From Atrichornis clamosus (lineage: Eukaryota > Chordata > Aves > Passeriformes > Menuridae), in assembly GCA_013400975.1 (NCBI GenBank), contig WBMZ01006359.1, positions 1 through 64,000 of the forward strand: DNA of 64,000 bases, written 5' to 3'. Shown piece by piece: positions 22,401-35,209 of this stretch. The stretch's first letter is position 1. Each line of letters starts with the position of its first letter. The notes beneath the pieces are model-generated. The model saw only the letters and a program-made list of their open reading frames with translations, did not search any database and was not told the DNA's origin. Position numbers and translations under genes: made by a program.

Positions 22401-25400
22401 TTTTTTTCTTAATTAATTGCTCAATTCCATTTTTTTCTGACAAAAATGCTGACATTAGCTGAAGATGATAATCCTAACGTAGCTATGCAACATTTAAAAT
22501 TACTTTGAACTGCTATGGTTAAATCACTCAATCTATGACAATATTTATTTAATTTTAAATTACATTAATGGTATCCTTTTAACAGTATTTTGCATCAAAT
22601 TCATTATTTTAATTTAGTTTTCATAAGGATTACTTGGAGGCTAGAGAAATGCTTTGTCTATTTTATTTTTAAAACTCATAGAGTTATCTATGTAAGAAAA
22701 GAAAGAGCTGTTTTATTCATAAAATACCATTGAAAAATAATTTAGCAATATTTAATTATTCTTGGATGTAGACAAGATAATTACATGCATGTTTTTGCAT
22801 ACAGTATAAATTAAAATTGAAGTTTACCACTCATTTTGGAGTAAAGTTCATTTGATACAGTTCAAAGAGTATATGAAGTCCAAATCTGTATTGGGAAGAT
22901 ACTAGAATTGGTTATTTTTATTTCCTCGCATTAGATGGCTATTTATGTAGTTCAAACTGATAATGTCTGTTTATGTTGCAAGAAAACTTTGAACAAGGGA
23001 GGAAGCACAGGAACAGTTGGGAAATAGAGGTGACCCACCTCTGCAAGGGCAGGCAGCAGGTCCACCAGGAATGGCAGTAGCAGCAGAGCAGCTGGGCTTG
23101 GTGGTGATTTTGCCAAAACCCCATGAGCAGAGACTGCCAGCAAAATTTATTGAGTGAGCACTTTTCTGAGCCAGCCCAATCCCTTTCTCATAATAACTGT
23201 CCTGAGCTCACACAGTGAGGTTTGCCATCTAGGTCCAGCTGTAATGACAAAATAAAAGCTGCAGGCTGGCATTGATCAATTAGTATATACATCCCAAATT
23301 AATCCTGTGTGTGCTACTTGACTTTTATAGGCATATTTATCATATGTAAATTGAAATATTCAGTATGCTAGAATGACATTTGTTGTTAATGTTCAGATAT
23401 TCTAACTGAATTATTTTGCAGAAACTATAATGTAAGGTACCAGTACTCTTCAGTGTCATATTTCTGATAACACTGCAGGAACACAATTCCATTTCATAAT
23501 AGCACAGTCTTGCTAATCATAAACACTAAATTTGCTGACTTACATGTCAGTGTTAGCACACAGCCTCAGAAATGCATTGCTCCTCAAGACAAACTGAAAT
23601 GTCCCGACTCTTGTCAGTACATAGGGAATTCAAGTTGTCAAAAAAAGAATCTCTGTACATGCATAACAAGAGGTGATTGGGAACCAGGCTAGTAGATTAT
23701 ACCATGCCTGTGCAAATACGAAGAGAGAGAACCTTACTTCCATGCAGCTAACTCTGTACTCAGTGAAGTGTGAAAGGGAAACAATTTATCTCTTTTCTTC
23801 TCTTTGCATGTTTTATACCCTCAACTGGGCTCATGCTTTTAGATGCAACACACGGTTTATCTTATTGGGCAACAGTACAATTTTCTACTACATTTTGTAG
23901 CAGCCACAGAAAAGAAAGGGTGATAGAGTACACTGGTTCCCATGGATGAGAATGGCAGACGTGCTAGGTTGATCCATAGGAGGCTGTCTGTTGTATATTT
24001 CTTTGTGGGATTGGTTGAGCACAGTTTTTTTCAGGGAAGTGTGTACAATCATACCTTATCTGGTCAGGTATGTGGTCATACTTATGCGTCTGCTTATCTG
24101 GTCAGGGTTTTTGCATCCTCTTTTTTCCTTTTGTAATATATTTGTTACAACAGCATGGAAAAAAAAGAGAGATAATATGTTCTACATGCATAGTTTTATC
24201 ATAGTAATTTCTCTTCTAGTGTAGCTGTTACTCATTTCTTTCGTCACAGCCTCTCTTTTAGTACTTCTGTAATTTTTATTCAGGCAGGGTTTTCCCGGCT
24301 ATTTCACATGTTGATCAGACGGCACATGATTGAGATGGAGCCTTTGACTTTTACAATTGTTGTTCACATCAAGAGGAAAGCAAAGGGATTCAAATATTAC
24401 CAGAGAGGTATGGTTTAAAACGTGTTCTGCCTGGGCTGATGAAGTGCTTCTGTGGCGTTTCAGAGCTTGGGCAGAGTCAAACCCCTGGTCCCACTTAAGC
24501 AGTGGTGCAAAGGTCTCTCATAATACCAGCCTCCGGCTCTTTGTACTCTGGAGAGCCTGTAGCCTGCTCTTGCCTGTTTCCCACGCTGAGGAAGAAGGAA
24601 CTTCCATCTGTAACACACCAGAGACAGAGGCCAGCACAATGCACAGGGAGAGCATTTTTTAATGCAGATGAATGGAGCAAATTGTGCATCCCGTCTCTCT
24701 AACAGAGATAATCCCTCTCAAGGTACAACTTTTTCTTGTGCTTCTACTGGGAGGAGGCAGCTTTGCCCAGGTGCCACCCCCTTGTCCTGGGATATATGTA
24801 GCCCTTCATGTAAGTGATGTGCACTTATACAAGGGAAGCACAACTTCAGAAAAATTATTTGCTGACATTTTCTGCCTTACTACCACTCATATGGCCTTTT
24901 TTTGTAAATTCACAGAACTGAACACAGTGATAAAACAGTGATTTTGAGATGAATTGCTAGCTGTTAGATGGAACCTGCTGATAATCCACTGTAGCAGAAA
25001 GATCACGTGTTATTTGAAGCAGCCAAGTGTCATAATGATGACCTTCTTTAAATCAGTATTGCATGGTTTAAAATTTACAACTAATCACTTGATACAAACA
25101 CAAAGTGCTCAGAAAGTAAAAGTGCCTGAAGCTTCTTTATGCAATGAACCATTCAATTAAAGCTTGAGAATGTTGTGGGCTAGCCAGCATGGTGCAAATT
25201 GAACCAAAAATTTCTAGAGGGACTTGTGTGTCTTAAAAATTGAGGTTACAAATTGGAGTTTGCATCTAGGACTGTGAGTCTGGGCTGAAACAGAGTTAGT
25301 CCAGCCTCAGAGAGGAATTGGAGCAACCTACAGTCTGACAGACCTCAAAAGGATTTCAAGACTATTCCCCTTTACCAAATCAGAATCACCTGTACCTGTC

Positions 25401-26192
25401 AGCCTGATGAAAGCTTGTCTACCATCTTTTTTAAGATCCCCACTGACAGACTGCAGAGCCTGTTCAAATTACTTGTTTCAGTACCCCACTTATCATTAGA
25501 AAGTTTTACTATGCTTTCTTGCTGTAAAATGTCTTCTTGTGTTCATCATCAGTATTCAGAACAAGTTATGTTCTTGTTCTTTGCCTTCTGCCTTCTTTCT
25601 GCAGGTCAATCTTGCTCATCCAGCTTTTTCTTGTAGGTCCTGGTTTCCAGACTTCTTGTTCCATCTAGTGTCTCAATCTACACACTAAATATTAATTTGT
25701 GCTTGTTCACAGCTAGTTACATGTCTCAGAGCTTCATCTGGAAAAAAAACCAAAAAGCCTTTTAGCAGTTGAAGCCATAGCAGAATGTGGGCTCTTTGTA
25801 ATGCCCATGGGACTGGTGAGTTGCACTGACGCTGAAGTGAATGTTATCCTTCATGTTCACTTTCATCTGCTCTACAAACATGGTTACAAAAGTCATGGTT
25901 TTATTAATGGTATTAATTCCCATAGACTGTTTGTCCTAGAGTATCATAAGATATGTGTTGCAGTTTGTTTGTGTAAATTGACCAAAATTAATCCATGGTT
26001 GTGCCTACACTGCAAAGGATCTCCGTACAGATAAATACAAAATTCATCAAAACACAGTTCCTGCCAGATTGGTTCCCAGGAGATTTGCAGCCCGATTCAA
26101 TTGAAAAGGGAATCCTATTCTCTTTTAACTTCCTAGGCTGAATGCCTCCTCACTCCCTTCACTAACTCCAGCACAGCAGGAAGCTCTGTTGA
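22401..26192. other. AT-rich intronic sequence, possible conserved noncoding patch
   Basis: The part at 22430-22900 is very AT-rich, with many TAATT/ATTA homeodomain-type cores, and free of recognisable repeats. That texture is seen in conserved noncoding elements, but alignment is needed to say so. The rest (22900-26192) has only short ORFs without splice signals. The sequence 'cttatctggtcagg' occurs twice near 24056 and 24093, a small local duplication. Confidence 0.4.
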
Positions 26193-26438
26193 TGGAAGGC
26201 ACACGCGGTACCCGGGAGCAATCTGGAATACCGCACGGACAGAGGAGGGTGGAATGCGGCCAGAGTGACAGAGATGATGCGAGGACTGATGCAGGAAGGC
26301 CGGCAGGACCTCAGCAGGTGGCACTCTTCCCTCTACATCTGCGTGGGGAGGGAGCCGCTCCCAGCAGTGCACAGCATCCCTCTGCTGACACACCAGCTCG
26401 GGATGCAGTGCGAAATCCAAAGCCTTGACCTCTTTTGA
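26193..26438 (+). CDS. GC3-rich open frame ending in a stop, unrecognised
   Basis: A frame of 81 codons plus TGA lies in a GC-rich patch surrounded by AT-rich intron. About 75% of codons end in G or C, the bias of real avian coding sequence. Segments of its translation are NLEYRTDRGGWNAARVTEMM, then RGLMQEGRQDLSRWHSSLYI and a C-terminus LLTHQLGMQCEIQSLDLF. I see alternating charged and hydrophobic residues, no signal peptide and no membrane segment. It is closed upstream by TGA at 26190. The only nearby AG (26197-26198) is a poor acceptor, so a normal terminal exon is not assured. A minus-strand frame of 115 codons (26133-26480) overlaps it. It may be a terminal exon, a fragment of a retrocopy, or retroelement coding sequence. 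Confidence 0.3.
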   Translation, partial: WKAHAVPGSNLEYRTDRGGWNAARVTEMMRGLMQEGRQDLSRWHSSLYICVGREPLPAVHSIPLLTHQLGMQCEIQSLDLF

Positions 26439-26887
26439 TTGCTGGGTTTTTTTATGGAGTCGTCCTTGATTCATGTACAAAAATAGTTTACTAAAGGTTC
26501 TTGAAATTTCAACTCAGATGATCTGCCTAATGAGATGTCTATCTATAGCCATGGCTCTGTAAATTATTCCTTGCTCCTTGCTCAGGCAGTGCAATCCTAA
26601 CACAACTGTGCTTTGATGTCAGACATCACTGTCTTTCTAGACTAGTGGTGATCTTGGGCTGTACAGTCAGAGCAATTTGAGATGCAAATCCTTGTATTCT
26701 AATAGACTGTCGTATGTGTTGCACTGGCTTTTCAGCCAGTCAGTCAGTATGTTTGCAGAGTGAATTTAGTGAGAGCTTAAAAAACTAACATGAACACAAA
26801 GTGTAACACTGTATGATTGTACCCCTACTTTTTATTGTACCCTTACTTTTTACTGAACTCTTTAAACAGGGAACCTGATTTGGGTGA
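26439..26887. other. Intronic sequence with a short tandem duplication
   Basis: No gene was recognised. An 18-bp unit beginning ATTGTACCC is tandemly duplicated at 26816-26851 with one C/T mismatch. Confidence 0.6.
26816..26851. repeat. 18-bp tandem duplication
   Basis: Two adjacent copies (26816-26833 and 26834-26851) differ at one base. This is probably a replication-slippage duplication. Confidence 0.85.
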
Positions 26888-27824
26888 TTAAGGGTGTCTT
26901 GTTCGCCCTAGCCCTTGTGGCCATACAAAGAAAAGTAAAAGAAGCTTTGGCAATAAATGGTTATAATGATTTTTAATCCCCAAGTTTCCCTGTACCAAAG
27001 CCTCAAGGATTTCTTTCCTGCTTTCTGTGAGTGTTGTTTTCTGAAGGTATATCTGAAGTTTCAGCAGGTACTTGCCTTTGAGTCCTTGCTTCACAGCAGG
27101 AATTCCACCCAGGGTCAGGATTGTCTGGTTCTGTGTTGACAGAGGCTTGCACAGTTGTTGACTTTGCTTAATTGAAGAGCCTCCTTTTGTTACAGTCTCT
27201 TCAGGAGTTTTGGATGGTAGGTAGCTCTGAGTCAATTTATTGACATTTGTCTCTTCAGGGTATATTTTTATTAAGGCCTATCAGAAGAATGACCTTTTCT
27301 ACTAACCACTATTTTTTTATATGCACCTCTTCGAGAGTACTCCTTAGGACATTTAACTTGAATATACTTGCCTACTGGGTAATCTCTTCTTTTATGCTGA
27401 GATTGATTTTGGTGCCTAGCTGTCCAGCTGTGTACCCCTCTGTGATGTGTGGAGTTCCAGCTGCTGTGAACTGATTGAAATCCCATCAGCAAGAATAGCT
27501 TGCGCCTCTTGGGAAAACGGAATGTTTTGCTGCTCCTCAAAGTCCTAGCTAGTCTGCATCATACCTGTGGCCCTGTTGCTGTTGGCTGGCACATGTGTCA
27601 CACACTTCTTGTCCTACTGCAGTGCCATTCACTTAGGATACGGCAAATGAGAGTGTGATGGGTTTTGGTGATTGTCTCAGGTGAAGTAGATTGGGACAGC
27701 GAATTTTTTTTCTGTTGTAGATCCTTTGGAAGTTTGTGGCCAAGTTGTCCTTCCAGTCACTGCATACGGGACGAGATTGATCTTTAGTGGGGAGTCTTAC
27801 AGAAGTTGTTGCAGAAGAACTCAA
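26888..27824 (-). other. Cluster of three minus-strand ORFs, possible decayed coding sequence
   Basis: Three successive minus-strand ORFs occupy most of this kilobase: 27633-27824 (63 codons), 27271-27540 (89) and 26888-27235 (115). Their translations are hydrophilic and lysine/serine-rich; the last contains 'LLKLQIYLQKTTLTESRKEI'. Succession on one strand in different frames would fit a retrocopy or old gene fragment broken by indels. The sequence is not GC3-biased and I recognise no domain, so chance is a real alternative. Confidence 0.2.
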
Positions 27825-30800
27825 CCTTTCTCACAGTGGCTGGAGTGGTGGTGTCCCAGAGGTGTGCATCCCTAGTTTGGATGGGCTTCCAGAGGAGTAC
27901 TCCCAGAGGAAGTACTTCTGCTTTATTCACAGCAGGTGTAAGCATGATGTGATCTTACCTGAGAAATATCCATAGTATCCATTAAATATCCATAATTCCC
28001 AGATCATGTGAGATACAGCCCACAGTGGTTGAAGTTCAAGATTAATTTTTTTCACCATATCTGAGTTTTATAATGTTCAATGATAGAGGTTAATTCCAAG
28101 ACTTAATGCACAATCTCAGACTAAACTAAAAACCTGCAGTAAGGACTAGAGGAGGTCCAAATTCTCCTGACAATAAAGTCTTCTGGGCCAGTCTTCATAT
28201 CATACCATATTGTTACGAAGTTCATGTGCATGGTAGACATGCTTATATCAAACATACCTGTGGTAGATTCATCCCCTGCTTGCAATGTCACAGGCACTTC
28301 ATTTCCTTCCAGTAAGAATTAGATTTATGTAAGTACACAGAAGAACCATTACTATGAGTTTGTTTCACCAAGCAGTACTAACAACTGGACAGTGAGGTTA
28401 GTTGGCTGACAGCAACTATGAGTATGGCTTTTATTGTACTGGAAGGTTATTTCCCTTTAAGCCATGTAATACTCTAAGATACTAAAAATTATGTTAAAAA
28501 GGTCCCCTCAAGGTCTTAATTGAATTACTGGTATCAGACATTCTCTGGCTCTGAAGACATCAAGGCCATTATGGGGGAAACAAAAATTATGTACCATATG
28601 GCACATCTAAAATACTCAGTAATTTGAAGAGAGTGTTTGCTGAGAACAAATTTTATAGCAAACCAAGCTGTAAATTTTCTATAGCTTTGAAAAATCACCA
28701 TGAAAGAAATAAGAGGACAAAACAATGAAATGTGTAGCCTGCCCTGCTTCTTGAATGCAGGTTTATCAGTGACTGATTGTATTCTTTTCATTGTACATAA
28801 GCATACACGAGACTTTTTCAAATATAAACTCTAATGATGATTATCATTTTAGTGTAGGGACATGAAAGCATTCTGTAGACATGACTAAGTTCACACTCAG
28901 TGTTTCCTGACAGGCATTTCTGTAATAATACATTTCACCTGCTTCTGGAATGTTCACATTTCCTGCTTTTTGTGTCAGGAGAAAGATGGCCACAAGCAAA
29001 GAGGTGAATTGCAATATTTAAGTTTTCAGACCTAAGAAGGACACTTCGCGGTCTTCACTATCTTCATTTTGCAGCTGGAAGACAGAAGGCCAGAAGGTAA
29101 ATGATTGCCCAGCATCCTCCATGAGGTCTCTCACAGTACTGGAAGGATCAACCAGATCTTTAGATCTCCAGTGCTGCACCATCAGTCACAAGATTGTCTT
29201 CCCTGATGTGCAGGACTCTCTATGTACTCCCATCAACACTTGCTTTGCTTCTTCCTTCCTAGCCCAGAATATACAGAATACCATTATTTGCAATACTATT
29301 TGTTCCTTCAAACTTACAATACAGTAAGTATTAGTGTTACTTAATTGCAGTAAATAATACATCTTGAACCTTGCTGTCTGAGGCATTCAGGATACTGTGA
29401 TAGATGGCCAAGTAAAGTCACTGTAGTTGCACTTTTGGGTCACTCAGCATCCCAATAACATGGTTGACAGCCAGTAGCCGCCAGTTCATACCCTGCTCTG
29501 TCTGCAAAGGTTGCATTTGCAGGGAGCCAGGACTCTGGCAGCTAAGAAGATCCCTCACTCGGCTGGAGCACACGGCTGAGGCTCTTAAGGGTAACAGTTC
29601 TCCCAGTTTGTGTGACAGGTACATGTTTGTGGTAGGCATTTCAACACAGCAAATCCTGGGACATCCTGATTTCCAGTGTGTATCATCTGGCAGTTCTCAT
29701 TCACTGGACCAGCAGTTCACCTGCTGGGATGGCCTGTTCTTTCTCTTTTTGCTTTTGGTTGGGTGTTTTTTGGTCTTGTTTTTTGGAGGTTTTTGGTTTT
29801 ATTTTTATTACTTGTTTAGTTATTTTCATTATTCTTAAGTCTAAAAAAGGGAAAGTGCAAGCCTAAATGAGGCTGCTGGGACCCACACATTTAGTTGTAC
29901 AGATCAGCCATCTGCTTTGCATGCTATACCATTGTTTCTTGTTATATACTTATTATGGGAATATTTATTCTGTGAATGACTAGGTGTTTGCTCTTGATAT
30001 GCTTCCATCTGCATGTAAATTTGTTAAATCACTCCCTTTAGGCATATGAAAGTTTGGCTTTCCCTTTAAGGTGGCTATAATTATACAAATAGATTTGCCA
30101 TATCATCATCATGATGTTCAGCTCCCACATCCACTGCAGGATGCACATGTGAAAGATGGGCTGGGAAAAACATTCTGTACAACTCCTCAGGTACAGAAAA
30201 GGTTGAGTTTTAGAGTGACAGCCAGTAGAGATGGAACCTGTGTAGGAATTTTGGGGGTCTTAGAAGTAACTATGTGGTGAAAATAACTGTGGGTGAGCCA
30301 TATACACATCTAGGTATGAGTAAGGGCAGTGGATTGCTAGGAATGATGAAATGTCCCTGTCGGATGGTGTGTGCCACATACCTGGCAGATCTGCCTTTAC
30401 TGAAACTCCCAGTGCGCTATGAGGGGAGCTGTGTCAGGAGAAGACCCCACATGGGCCTTCCTTCTGGGAGGATCCAGAACAAGACTGCGTTGCAGTTCAG
30501 GGTGGAAAAGACAGGTTCTGATTTCTGAATTACTTAAACTTTTCAGAGTTGTGCAGTTCATGCACAATGCATGCAGAAGAGAAAAAGCAACCAAAGAAAA
30601 GATGTCTTGGGATTTAGGGCTTTGTTTGCTTGCTCTCTCGTGGCTTTGTTTTGTTTTTCCTGCAGCAAATGTCTCAAAATAATGTATTTTCTCACTAACT
30701 CTGCCCCTGTTAGATCCTAACCAAATCCTGAGAGACAGGGCCAGATCCCCTACCAGTGTCCGTCACATTTGGCTTATGGTACCACTTTTCTTGAGTAGTT

Positions 30801-33800
30801 TGAACTTCCAGAAATCATGTGCTTTTGAAAACCAATTATTCTCCTTCTCATGCTAATCAATATGGTAGCATTTTGTCTTCAAAAAACTTTATCCCAGGAG
30901 CATGGATGTTTTAAGTGCTTGCCAGAGACCCAGCTCTCCCTGGGGAAATTATGTGTTCAGGAATGTTTCACTTTAAACAATTTTTTAAATAAACACTTTT
31001 CTTTGTCTTGTATGTGAGTTATGACCCTAATGATTTCTGGTTCTGAGTTTCCTTTCTCAGCGTTTCCTCCCTCCAGACTTCTCCTGATGATAATGCTGCA
31101 CAGTGTGGGAATGAGCCTATGTATTTACCTGACATTTTGCCAATGTGCTGTTATGCTTCTTTTTATATTGAAAACTAATGCCCTGAATCTCATGTTCTGA
31201 AGATCAAAACCCACTCCTCAGCAAGGCATACAGCAGATCAAAATCTCCGTTATGGGGATGCCGCCAGGCAGTGGGCACTGGGCTACGGAGGGATGCATAG
31301 GTAATGCATAAGGCACTGTGACTTAATTGGGGGCAGTTCAGACCCTGAAAGTCCTTCAGCACAATGAACTCCAGCAGGCTTTGGCAGAAAATTGCAAGAG
31401 CTTTGAAGAATGCAGCAACTCTACTGATGGCTGTGGTGAAGGCATCTTGTTTTCTCTGTTTAGCCCACCCACCTTATGCAAGGAACTCTTGATGAACTTT
31501 GCATATTGAAAGCCAAAACATTGATCAGGGATTTTCAGGCATAATGGCTTTTGTCATTTTGTCTTCCTTTTTTTTTTTTAATCTCACAAGAAAATGTTGA
31601 TTAGAGGTGTGGCTTGTTTGTTCTGTTTGATTCGTGGCTTTTGAGTGAGTATCTTGATGTTAAATGACGTCCTATCATTAATTCGTTCTCTGAAGGTTCT
31701 CTGCAAGTCTTTTGCAAATCACTCCTACATTATATGCTCACTGCTGGGACCAATAATTTAAGACATATATTTACAACTCAGAATTGTTTTGAACATAATG
31801 AGAAAGGAGACAAAATTGTAGATACTTGAATATTCGAGAACAGTGTTGTGAAAGTGGTATTGAGAAAGCACTGTGCAAATGAAAGCTTTAGTTCTAGTCC
31901 TGCAGGTCTGGGGATACTTTGTGACTATGGAGCTTGGCAGGAGTCCTTCTGCAGGAATTTATCCAAGGCCTCATTGCACAATGCCTGGGGGAAAGTTCAG
32001 CAGCAGGTGAAGCACCTAGACCATAGGTTCCTAGCTTTTGAGTACTTGATGTCTCACTGGAGTATGTTGATAATGTATTGTGTCTTGTTTCATCTCTTCA
32101 CTAAAATCTCTCTCTGGTCTACTATATCTCTTCTTTATAATCTTTCTTGTTCCACGATTGCCATCACATGCATCCTGCATCCTTACTACTCCATTGCCAG
32201 CTCTGCTCCACTGACAGATCCAGGACTGAGAGTACAAACCTGACTTTATTTGGCTAACATCACCCAGAGCCATGCAAGGATGTGTCTGCACCGTGCTCTC
32301 ATGTGATGATGATGTAGGAGTACATAACACAGACATCCAAGATCGCTTCTCGAGGATCTCTATGGATGTGATCTCTGTTCTTCATCTGTGGTGTGGTCAT
32401 GAGTCATCACTGAGATCCACCTCATCCCTCAGAAAACTCAGAACACGAGTCCTTCACATTTTAACTCCAATGCAAATGATTTAATAGATAACGGAGTCAG
32501 TTTATTCTCAGTGGAAAGTAATTTATTTCTGTTTAGTTAATGTGCTGCTTCAAAGAAATTAGAAATAATTGCAGAACAATCAGAAAGAATTTGCTGGCAG
32601 ATGAAAAAGCTAATTTGTGTGAAAATCAAGAGCAGAAATATTGTTTTAGTAGGCTGTATTTTCTTTGTACAAACATGTACCTCAGCATAAGAATTTCATT
32701 TATAACACTTGATATAAATAGTGTGATAACACTTCACAGAACCTCCACTTATCAGGGGAATTCCAACTTCTTACAGAAACTGAAGCATGCTGGTTGTCAT
32801 GCCATCCTTGTAAATATTTTATGTTGGCTTAAGACTCAAGGGCAGATGTCTATTTTTACTTAGTGTTTGTGAAGAATTATGAACCTAAAAAGCTCTCGGT
32901 ATAAAACATTTAGCAGTAGCAAAGTCAGTTCAAAGCTGTCTCCGGAAACAGAAATTGTGGAGCAGCTTTTTTGTTTGTTGTTATATTATATTTAATAAGT
33001 TTGCTGTACTTCTCTGGCATACATGTCTGTAATAAATAGTTGTTCCAAATAACAACATACATTCAACAAAGTTGCTTGGAAGTCAGCATTCAGAAAGTGT
33101 AGCCTTCCTTTTCTCTTAAAGCAACTGCTTTACATTGGCTTCTTCAGCAGTAACTTGCTATTTGCACCTTTTTTTAATTTTGTAAACAGCTACAGCTTAG
33201 TATTGCCCGCTTGCCAAAATAATAAAACTCATAGACTGGCAGAGACAGTGCATCCTGTATTGCCTGGTGTCCCAACAAATTTTCCTGGATATCTACTGGT
33301 TTTTCAAAGAAATTATATAAAACTTCTATTTGGGTTATAATCTGAAGTTCTTGAAACCACAAAAAATGCGTCATGTGCTCATGATTAAAATGAGAAAGTT
33401 TAAGATCTAAAGACTATTACTGTGCAGATTAGCAGTGTAAATGTTGAGCTGCGTGAGCCATATGGCCTGGCTCCTCAGCTGCATCCATGTGTTTGCAAAC
33501 AGGGCAGTGAGATGCCTTCAGACACTTAGAAAAACTTACTCAACATTAATATTTATTTTAAAATTCAGATTTCAATAACTTCATGCTGTTTTGTTTCCCT
33601 GGCAGACTCTGAAAAGCCAGGCACACTACCAGTGTGTATGGCCATACCTACTTGTCAGCTTCTGCCTGCGTGAGCACAGGGCTTGACTCAGGGCTGCTGC
33701 AAGAGGCCGGCGTGTGACATCAGTGCTAATTAAGTTTGAATACAGAGCTATGTTTGAGAGCCAAAGGAAGTGCAGGAAGGAAGCTGAGTGTCAGTGAGTC

Positions 33801-34600
33801 ATGTCAGATGAATGCATGGCGAGCAGTTATTGATAACATACAGCCAAACCACAATGTTGATTTTGGAAGATTTGGCATGGGAACTAAAAGCAGCATCCTG
33901 ACCTCAGTTGCAATTTGTTTGTATTTAGATTTCCAATAATGCTGTTTTGGTTTGTTTGGAGGAATTGTTTCTTTTCAGATACTCTGTCTTTATTTATCTC
34001 ACGGTTCTTGCTAGAATAAGGACCCTCAGGGACTGGAACGTTTAATCTGTGTGAACAAGGCTTCAGCATTTTTCTGAAGACTGTCTCCCATTTTCTGTGT
34101 GAAGGAAAAATGTCTCTTTAGTGGCAGGCACCCTGCCTTGTAATTTCCGTTGTGTGAGCTTGGACATCTGTGTGATTACCCTCTGGGAACACTTGCAGCT
34201 TGACACACATGCATCTACTCTAGATATTTTTAATCATTGCTTTTCATGTGTCTGTAGTGAGTTTGGTGACATGAATGGGAATAGTGTTTTCCAAATTTGA
34301 GTCCTTTGGTATTTGCTTTTTGTAGTCCCTCAACCCTGCTGAAATCACAAAGTATCATAAAGGTTAATCACTTCCAACTGTCCAGGAAACTTCATTTTAA
34401 GGCTTGAAAATATTACAGTGCCCACAGAACTTGAATGTAAAGCCGCATATGAAGAAATAAGAAATATCAAATTTCTGTTTTAAGTGTAGCCATAGTTATT
34501 TAAGAACATGACATACTGGGAACCAGGTAGTCTGTAGGCTTTTTAAAAGTTATTTTCAAATTAAAATATGATTGTGTATGTATTTTGGCTTAATTTATAG
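27825..34600. other. Long intronic stretch, nothing firmly recognised
   Basis: About 6.8 kb. The largest ORFs are a 124-codon plus-strand frame at 29464-29838, whose end is a T/G-rich low-complexity run, and 131 codons at 31848-32243 (plus). Neither has splice sites or codon bias. A run of about 14 T lies near 31568. No repeat family was recognised, which is unusual only in being repeat-poor. Confidence 0.4.
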
Positions 34601-34699
34601 GAAAGATGATAGTTCTGTACCAGCAACAGTTACTATGTTAGTGGTTCATCTTGTTGGAGAGTTTTTTTATTTTACTCTTCGGGACAAAACTGATCCCAG
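34601..34699 (+). CDS. Low-confidence candidate internal exon
   Basis: A 99-nt segment is preceded by 'ggcttaatttatag' and followed by 'CCCAG|gtaaca'. It is open in one frame with symmetric phase 2, giving KDDSSVPATVTMLVVHL and then VGEFFYFTLRDKTDP. The hydrophobic middle is plausible as folded-domain sequence. The exon ending at 15700 finishes in phase 0, and direct splicing to 34601 would hit a stop at the third codon. An intervening phase-changing exon would therefore be needed. It may be chance. Confidence 0.2.
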
Positions 34700-35209
34700 G
34701 TAACAATCTTTTCCTTACTTGTCCTGTCCTGTCACAGCTCCAGGGACTATACCCGTACTGTTTACCTTACTGCAAGAAAAACTTCTGTACTGCATCTCCC
34801 ATTGTCAGTGTGTGAAGTAGTCGTAAAACAAGACCTGAAAAGTAGTGATCCATTTCAGGTCTCAGCTTTCTGACTGACTCCTGTTTCAATCAGCAAAAGA
34901 CACTTGAAAAAGCACAGCATATTATTTGGACTCATGAAACAGTACTTTTAAGTGAGGTTGCAGATGTAAATTTGATGATATAAATCTCATTGTGCGGATC
35001 AAGTCATGTGAAGAATACCTTGTATTACAATTTACAAACTGATTATTTGAAGGTTAATAGAGTAAGAGACAGGGAAAAAAGATTTTAAATAATTCCTGTA
35101 AACTATATATTTCATTTCCTTGTCCACAGTGTAGGATGAGGTAGATCTATGTCACTTCTGAGAGATGTTTGTGTACTGTATTCTTGAAGACCTCTTATGA
35201 TTAAGACCT
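34700..35209. other. Intronic sequence, nothing recognised
   Basis: No repeat or exon was recognised. Confidence 0.5.

Noticed and set aside
29075..29096. 22-nt micro-exon between 'attttgcag' and 'gtaaat'
   Set aside because: The donor is weak and the segment too short to judge; chance is more likely than for the 60468 candidate.
29464..29838. 124-codon plus-strand ORF with an apparent membrane-like tail
   Set aside because: The hydrophobic tail comes from a T/G-rich low-complexity run; there is no splice site, motif or codon bias.
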